A stretch of 64,000 bases of DNA from Sphingobacteriales bacterium (GTDB taxonomy: Bacteria > Bacteroidota > Bacteroidia > Chitinophagales > Chitinophagaceae): assembly GCA_016219985.1 (NCBI GenBank), contig JACRJO010000026.1:40284-104283 (forward strand), read 5' to 3'. The notes below the pieces were generated by a model that was not told the origin of the DNA, searched no databases, and saw only the letters and a program-made list of their open reading frames with translations. Position numbers and translations under genes: made by a program. Shown piece by piece: positions 58,963-64,000 of this stretch (positions are counted from its first letter, which is position 1; every line of letters starts with the position of its first letter).

Positions 58963-61900
58963 TTATAATTTATTGAATTTCGTGGTTAACAACACACCGT
59001 CCATTTCCACCCGCAGGAAGTACATCCCTTCCTGCAACTGGCCTGCTTGCGGATAGGTCATGCTGTTACTTCCGCGGCGCAGGTTTTCCTTAAACCGGTA
59101 CACGATACGGCCACTGGCATCCAGGATGAGTACGGTGGCATCCCCGTTTTGCATGGCCATGACCGACAATTGCAACTGGTTCCTTACCGGGTTGGGCAAT
59201 ATCCTGATCTCCGCGACACCGGCATTGGTTTGCCTGACGGCAATTACATTACTCAGGATCTCACGTCCGGATTTCATCACGGATCTCAGCCGGTAATAGA
59301 TCACCGGTGCGCTGATCCCGTTTACATTATCTGTACCACTGTACGATTCAATTTCGTTCAGCACCGGTTTACCGGCAACCGTAAAGGCCTGCTCAAAACG
59401 AACATGATCCGTACTTCTTTCCACGATAAAATATGCCACTTCCTGCCTGCACAATGCGGTCCAGTCAAGGAATACCTGCTGATTCTGCAGGGCGGCTTTG
59501 AATGTGATGAATTCGCAACTGAGTACATAGGGCAGGCAGCGCCAGTCTCTTTCTGTGGGGCAGCCAAATGCAATGGTTGTATGCTGTACGGTAGTGATGG
59601 AACCGGGTGTGGGGTCCCCGGTGGTGCTTCCCCCGTTACCCATCCGGGCTGAAGTGGCTTCTGCATTGCTGTTATTATTGTCAAACCGGTCATCCAGGCC
59701 GTCGCCATCGGTATCAATACCCGTCAGGGTAACCAGGTCATCCTGGAGTCCGTTCAGGTTGAGGTCATTTCCTTCCACGATATCCGGGAGACCATCCCCG
59801 TCGGTATCGCTGTCGAGGTAATCCGGCGTCGTGTCACTGTCCGTATCTACCGGGTGAATGCCGTCCCCGCCAAACCCGTTAAAATTATCGTATGAATTAT
59901 CGATTCCGTCTCCATCCGTATCTGTTCCCGAAGGCAGTAAATAGCCCAGGGTGGTCAGTCCTTCCACGTTATCCGGGATCCCGTCATTATCACTGTCAAT
60001 ATCAAAGGGGTTGGACAATCCGTTCCCGTCATCATTAGGAAGGGTTAATGCCGGCAATGCGGCGAGAATAATATTCCGGCCCATGGCATTCACGGCGCCA
60101 TCCGCCTGGCCATCCCAATTCCCGTCAACGAAACCAGCTTCTTTGACATCGGAGATACCATCACCGTCATTATCGAGATCATAGGGATTTGCTTTGGAAT
60201 CATTATCCATATTCACATACGGATAAGTATTGGCTCTTCCGTTATTATCCGGGTCTGCTCCGGTGCGAAGAAGGGTATTTGCCGCATTCTCGGCCGTTCC
60301 GTCGTTCCCTACATCGCCGTCCACGTTATCACTGAACCCGTCATTATCCGTATCGGTATAACCATCGACCTTACCATTATTGTTTGCATCGGTACCAAAG
60401 GCTTCCGCCACATCCGGTATACCATCATTATCGCTGTCAAGATCAAAATAATTGGGAACACCGTCCCCATCGAGGTCCGGCTGATCCAGCCCGTTCCCGG
60501 AAAGATCCTTCCCCGAAGTATTGGCATCCACATTTTGCGAGAACCCATCATTATCCACATCTGTATACCCATCAATTTTACCATCCCCGTCGGTATCCAC
60601 CCCGCCGGCTTCCGTTACATCGGGAATACCATCATTATCACTGTCGAGATCCAGTTCATTGATAATGCCATCGAGGTCCCAGTCGAAATTATCGTTTACA
60701 CCATCTGCATTGCTGTCGGTAAATCCGGGGTAATCGGTATCCGTATAATTAGGGATATGATCCAGGTCGTCGTCATCGAGCGGGTCCACCCCGCCACTTT
60801 CCACCGTATCCGGGATCCCATCATCATCATCATCAATATCACAACCCGCCACGAGGAAGAAGGAAGGGGAAGGATAACGGCAGTTGGGGTTACCGAGGTT
60901 TCCCGCGGCGGCCACCAGGGCCCTGTAATATTTGTTTACATCGCCTGCTGCCACGGAAGCAATGGTATAGGTGGCTGCATTGGGCGCCGTAACAATATCT
61001 GTCCAGGTGACCCCATCGGTACTCACCTGCCACTGGTAATCCGGCGTGCCGAGTATGGCGCCCGGATCAGAGAAGACAGCTGTAAAGGAGGCGCTGGTGC
61101 CGAGACAACCGGCATTGATATGATCCAATCCCAGTACCGGCAGCGGGTCACAGGAACCAAACTGGATATCATCGATGGCAATATCATTCCCGCAACCACC
61201 CGGTGCGTTATTGATCAGCTCAAAAATAATTCCGGTATAAGAAGCCGGGCTTACAAATTTGATCCCGAGTTGCTGCCAGCTGGTACTGACAATATCGCCC
61301 GTGCTCAGGGTACTGATGATGGCGCCCGAGGCCTGGTCCTTAATATTGATCAGGACCTTGGGGTATTTAAAACCGCCAAACCCGTCGCACAATGTCTGGT
61401 ACGCGGAGTTACCGACAAAAGCTGCATAAAAAGAAAGGGAGTATTGCTGATTCGCACAAATTGCAGCAGTAAAAGCACCCCGGTAAAACATGGAATTCGT
61501 GGCATCGGCATCCACCACCAGCATCCGGCCATTGACATTACCGGTATGATCCGTCATGCTTAAGAAATGGGCATTATTCGCTGATTGCGCATTATTGGTC
61601 AGGGTATATCTTTCCGTTGCGAGGGGTTGTGTGGTGGAACCGGTATAGGTAACCGAACCGGCGGCGCCGCTAACACCTGAAGCTACAACCGGGGCCGGCA
61701 AAGCGGTAACCAGGCCCGTGCCCGCACCAAAGTCCTGGGTATACAGTACATTGGCAAGGGAGGTACAGGGCAGGGTACTGCCGGTAATGGATACAACCAG
61801 CGGGGTGGGTTGTCCCTCGCCTGTATCATCCGGCTTATCATTTGAATTCAGATCGGGCAGTGTACCATTGGTAGAAGAATCCCGCAGGTTCTGGCTGTTA

Positions 61901-63228
61901 TAGCCAACAGCGGTTACAATGGCGCTGTTATTATATACAAATCCGTTGATGATCCCGGACAACCGGCAATTGATCCGGATCGTACAGAAATTATTGGCAA
62001 CCGGGTAATTCGGCAGGGTACCGGTTCCATTCAACAGGTTCTTATTGGAGTTCCCGTTAAACAGGGCATTCAGAACAAGACCAGCGGGGTTCGAAACAAA
62101 ACTGGTGCTGACGTTAGATACATTGCCCGCGCCATTAATGGCGGTCAGGTCATCCGTAGCCTGCACATTGGTAACATCCGTATTCCCATAGTTGCGAAGC
62201 GTCAGTTCATACACCACATCGTACTGATTGGGAGTCCCGGTCGGCGTGGCAGAGACAAGTCGTTTGGCCGCTCCGACACCGGAGATCACCGAAGCGAGGT
62301 CGGAGGCGGAATAAACCGTGCCCGACTTGTTAATGACCGTGGTATCGCCTGTCAACGGATCAATTTCCCTGAACGGGCAACCGCCTCCTGAAAAAGCAGC
62401 AACGGTTTCCCCTTCTGCATATGTTAATCCCACGAAATTATTACTCGGCACCTGCACCGTATCAATATAGGTACAGGTTAAATGGGCACCTGTCCCGGTA
62501 TAGGCCGAATAATTAGGCGTGAAGAGTTTATTATCCACCACAAAGAACATTTGTCCTGAAGGTGACATGGCTACGTCACCGCTCCCGCTGGCATAAATTA
62601 CAGCGCCCCCGGTCAGGTCGAGGGTATCCTGGCCACCAATTACGCCAGTAGCAAAATTGATGGAGCGTAACATCGGTGTGTACGGAAAAGCCGGGGGGAA
62701 CTCCAGCATATAACCATTCCCGCTTGCGTCAAAAGCCACGCCGAGTATATCAAAGGCAAAGGAACGCAGCGTATCCAGTTTGTTTGCAGTACTGGTGGGC
62801 TGGGTACCAACCGGCCAGCGCCAGGCAAAAGTGCGGGGCACCCCGCCATAGGCCAGCGTACTGGGCGGGTAAGCTGTCCAGAAATAATAGATGTTTTTAT
62901 CTGCCGGGTTAAAGGAAACACTGGCCAGGTTGGAAGTAAAGCGCTGGGTCCCGTTAATCGGCAACCCGATCCTTAGCTGTGGGGCATAGCGGTTAACCGG
63001 GCCGGCCCCGCTGGTGGTAATACTGCTGATGGTATTGGTGGTACCATTATAGGTATAAAAATGCATTTGGGCCGTACTGCCGCCGCAGGCAACGGTTGTT
63101 CCTACCGCAAAGGGGTAACTGACAGTTGCCGGTTGCGCATGTACCGCAGTAACAGCTGCCAGCATCAGGACAGGCAGGGTACCTGCCAGCCGGAACAGAA
63201 AGGATCGGACGAGCGAATTTTTTTTCAT
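58963..63228 (-). CDS. Large secreted protein with calcium-type TSP3 repeats and T9SS tail
   Basis: 1421 aa. Signal peptide ends near VTAVHAQ. N-terminal part (about 30-330) reads like a beta-propeller-like or SdrD-type domain (YYFWTAYPPSTLAYGGVPRT, GSGDVAMSPSGQMFFVVDNK); a DUF11-like domain (about 335-470); a jelly-roll/CBM-like domain (about 490-690, NVLYTQDFGAGTG, AINDIQFGSC-like); an Ig-like piece (PDYQWQVSTDGVTWTDIV). Then an Asp-rich stretch (about 796-1180) of TSP type-3 repeats (DLDSDNDGIPDVTEAGGVDT, DTDGDGLPDIVEGND), expected to bind calcium. The end has an Fn3-like piece (YFIVERSTDHVRFEQAFTVA) and a T9SS tail (IRILPNPVRNQLQLSVMAMQ). Confidence 0.88.
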   Translation of the reverse strand: MKKNSLVRSFLFRLAGTLPVLMLAAVTAVHAQPATVSYPFAVGTTVACGGSTAQMHFYTYNGTTNTISSITTSGAGPVNRYAPQLRIGLPINGTQRFTSNLASVSFNPADKNIYYFWTAYPPSTLAYGGVPRTFAWRWPVGTQPTSTANKLDTLRSFAFDILGVAFDASGNGYMLEFPPAFPYTPMLRSINFATGVIGGQDTLDLTGGAVIYASGSGDVAMSPSGQMFFVVDNKLFTPNYSAYTGTGAHLTCTYIDTVQVPSNNFVGLTYAEGETVAAFSGGGCPFREIDPLTGDTTVINKSGTVYSASDLASVISGVGAAKRLVSATPTGTPNQYDVVYELTLRNYGNTDVTNVQATDDLTAINGAGNVSNVSTSFVSNPAGLVLNALFNGNSNKNLLNGTGTLPNYPVANNFCTIRINCRLSGIINGFVYNNSAIVTAVGYNSQNLRDSSTNGTLPDLNSNDKPDDTGEGQPTPLVVSITGSTLPCTSLANVLYTQDFGAGTGLVTALPAPVVASGVSGAAGSVTYTGSTTQPLATERYTLTNNAQSANNAHFLSMTDHTGNVNGRMLVVDADATNSMFYRGAFTAAICANQQYSLSFYAAFVGNSAYQTLCDGFGGFKYPKVLINIKDQASGAIISTLSTGDIVSTSWQQLGIKFVSPASYTGIIFELINNAPGGCGNDIAIDDIQFGSCDPLPVLGLDHINAGCLGTSASFTAVFSDPGAILGTPDYQWQVSTDGVTWTDIVTAPNAATYTIASVAAGDVNKYYRALVAAAGNLGNPNCRYPSPSFFLVAGCDIDDDDDGIPDTVESGGVDPLDDDDLDHIPNYTDTDYPGFTDSNADGVNDNFDWDLDGIINELDLDSDNDGIPDVTEAGGVDTDGDGKIDGYTDVDNDGFSQNVDANTSGKDLSGNGLDQPDLDGDGVPNYFDLDSDNDGIPDVAEAFGTDANNNGKVDGYTDTDNDGFSDNVDGDVGNDGTAENAANTLLRTGADPDNNGRANTYPYVNMDNDSKANPYDLDNDGDGISDVKEAGFVDGNWDGQADGAVNAMGRNIILAALPALTLPNDDGNGLSNPFDIDSDNDGIPDNVEGLTTLGYLLPSGTDTDGDGIDNSYDNFNGFGGDGIHPVDTDSDTTPDYLDSDTDGDGLPDIVEGNDLNLNGLQDDLVTLTGIDTDGDGLDDRFDNNNSNAEATSARMGNGGSTTGDPTPGSITTVQHTTIAFGCPTERDWRCLPYVLSCEFITFKAALQNQQVFLDWTALCRQEVAYFIVERSTDHVRFEQAFTVAGKPVLNEIESYSGTDNVNGISAPVIYYRLRSVMKSGREILSNVIAVRQTNAGVAEIRILPNPVRNQLQLSVMAMQNGDATVLILDASGRIVYRFKENLRRGSNSMTYPQAGQLQEGMYFLRVEMDGVLLTTKFNKL

Positions 63229-63258
63229 AGTTACAGATTTGACCCGGCGCAGTTGGTT

Positions 63259-64000
63259 TTACTTCCTGACCACCAACTGCCTGTTTAAAATTGTTTTCTC
63301 CGCCTGTTTCACCAGTACAACATAAGTCCCCGCCGGTAAATCATCCAGGGGCAGCAGGATATAACCGGCAGTGGTTGTATGACGTTGAATTGCTTTTCCA
63401 TCCATCCCGATAATACTCACTACAGATGACTGGCCCGCCGCAGCATCCCATTTTACATACACTTCCTTCCCGGCCGGGTTCGGGAATAACATTGCCCCTG
63501 ATAAGAGGTCCTTGCCGGCCCTGAGCACCTTGCTGTATTTTTCACCCGACACCTCGGTTACTCTTACCCGGTAAAAAGTAACCGGCAGGTAAGGAGTATG
63601 ATCCGTGTAGGAGAAATATTTTACAAGACCTGTATTGGGCTCTTCCTGCATCACACCTGCGTCTGTATAACTGACAGCATCCCGGCTTCGCTGCAGCGTC
63701 ACCCTTCTCAGCTCGCCGTTCCCGTCGGTTAATGACAATTTTAATTGATTGGCCGCCGGCTGCTGCTGTAATACAAAGTCCAGCATATTCACGTCCAGCA
63801 CTGAGTTCAGGTTGGTGCTGCCATTCGCAAGGGTTTGTGAAAATGGATCAAATGTTACCGTAACCGGGTTGAAGTTCAGGTTGAATGAAATTATATTACC
63901 GGAAACAGCGGCGCCGATCCCGTCACCGGCCCGGGACAACTGGCCGTTCTGGTCATAGATCACCAGTACGGTATCCTGCCCGGCCAGGGATCCCTGTACC
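63259..64000 (-). CDS. T9SS-tail protein, 3' part (5' end outside window)
   Basis: The frame is open to the right edge. The GTG at 63963 is not a start: in-frame coding continues beyond it (about 12 more codons, QGSLAGQDTVL). Visible: a beta-rich end, a segment of the type LVKYFSYTDHTPYLPVTFYR and VRVTEVSGEKYSKVLRAG, and a T9SS tail (AMLFPNPAGKEVYVKWDAAA). The start and main domain lie outside. It is 30 bases upstream of the TSP3 gene on the same strand. Confidence 0.8.
   Translation of the reverse strand, partial: VQGSLAGQDTVLVIYDQNGQLSRAGDGIGAAVSGNIISFNLNFNPVTVTFDPFSQTLANGSTNLNSVLDVNMLDFVLQQQPAANQLKLSLTDGNGELRRVTLQRSRDAVSYTDAGVMQEEPNTGLVKYFSYTDHTPYLPVTFYRVRVTEVSGEKYSKVLRAGKDLLSGAMLFPNPAGKEVYVKWDAAAGQSSVVSIIGMDGKAIQRHTTTAGYILLPLDDLPAGTYVVLVKQAEKTILNRQLVVRK

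Noticed and set aside
59047..61563. Long plus-strand open frames (up to 342 codons) opposite the TSP3 protein
   Set aside because: They mirror the Asp-codon-rich repeat region of the minus-strand gene; residues are low-complexity Ile/His/Pro repeats without family-like sequence.
1..64000. tRNA, rRNA, riboswitch or prophage
   Set aside because: No cloverleaf, rRNA-like sequence, known aptamer consensus or phage structural gene was recognised by reading; a covariance-model search would be needed to exclude small RNAs.

Overview
The window reads as a chromosomal segment of a Bacteroidota bacterium, most likely of the Chitinophagaceae type. The evidence is several large secreted proteins with type IX secretion (T9SS) C-terminal sorting domains, SprB-like repeats, TAnnTTTG -7 promoter elements, few Shine-Dalgarno sites, DUF3098 next to ftsX and uppP, and a G+C of about one half by eye. 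The family-level placement is inference. No rRNA, tRNA, CRISPR array, prophage or transposase gene was seen.

Layout. 1-4.1 kb: haem biosynthesis run hemE (5' cut by the window), hemF, hemB, hemL. 4.2-7.24 kb: accessory stretch. A SnoaL-like gene is split by a 95-bp MITE-like element with a 5-bp target duplication. An AT-rich island follows, with a Crp/Fnr regulator, DUF1761 and YCII proteins and a macro-domain protein, and attC-like palindromes after the YCII and macro genes. 7.2-13.6 kb (minus): SET-domain protein, nitroreductase, then an envelope run of two c-type cytochrome lipoproteins, an OB-fold protein, YceI, a DUF5777 barrel and an SprB-repeat lipoprotein ending in a CX4CH haem-type motif. 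13.7-17.2 kb: AraC regulator with a Cys cluster, lpxA, an ABC ATPase and a membrane protein.

17.3-24.7 kb: a probable copper locus (Cys-motif small protein, YtkA-like lipoprotein, OprC-like TonB-dependent receptor), then ald and tsaE, then a copper-type P1B ATPase. 24.8-34.3 kb: housekeeping and small regulatory genes (recQ, HerA-like ATPase, DUF2975 with HTH, GroES-like protein, OmpR-type regulator, ruvB). 34.7-41.2 kb: one very large M36 metallopeptidase. 41.4-56.2 kb: leuS with two in-frame palindromic insertions, ftsX-DUF3098-uppP, transporters, ruvC followed by the second MITE-like copy, HIT, greA and rsmA. 56.3-64 kb: a run of secreted proteins, at least three with T9SS-type tails, the last running off the window.

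Repeat structure is the most distinctive feature. Besides the 95-bp element and the attC-like palindromes, intergenic DNA holds arrays of 7- or 8-bp words (GAGCTAC, GTACRAA, GTTGACAG, CCCGACTT), a 22-bp GC palindrome, and coding palindromes within leuS. The copper genes form a plausible functional set: outer-membrane uptake, periplasmic binding and inner-membrane export.
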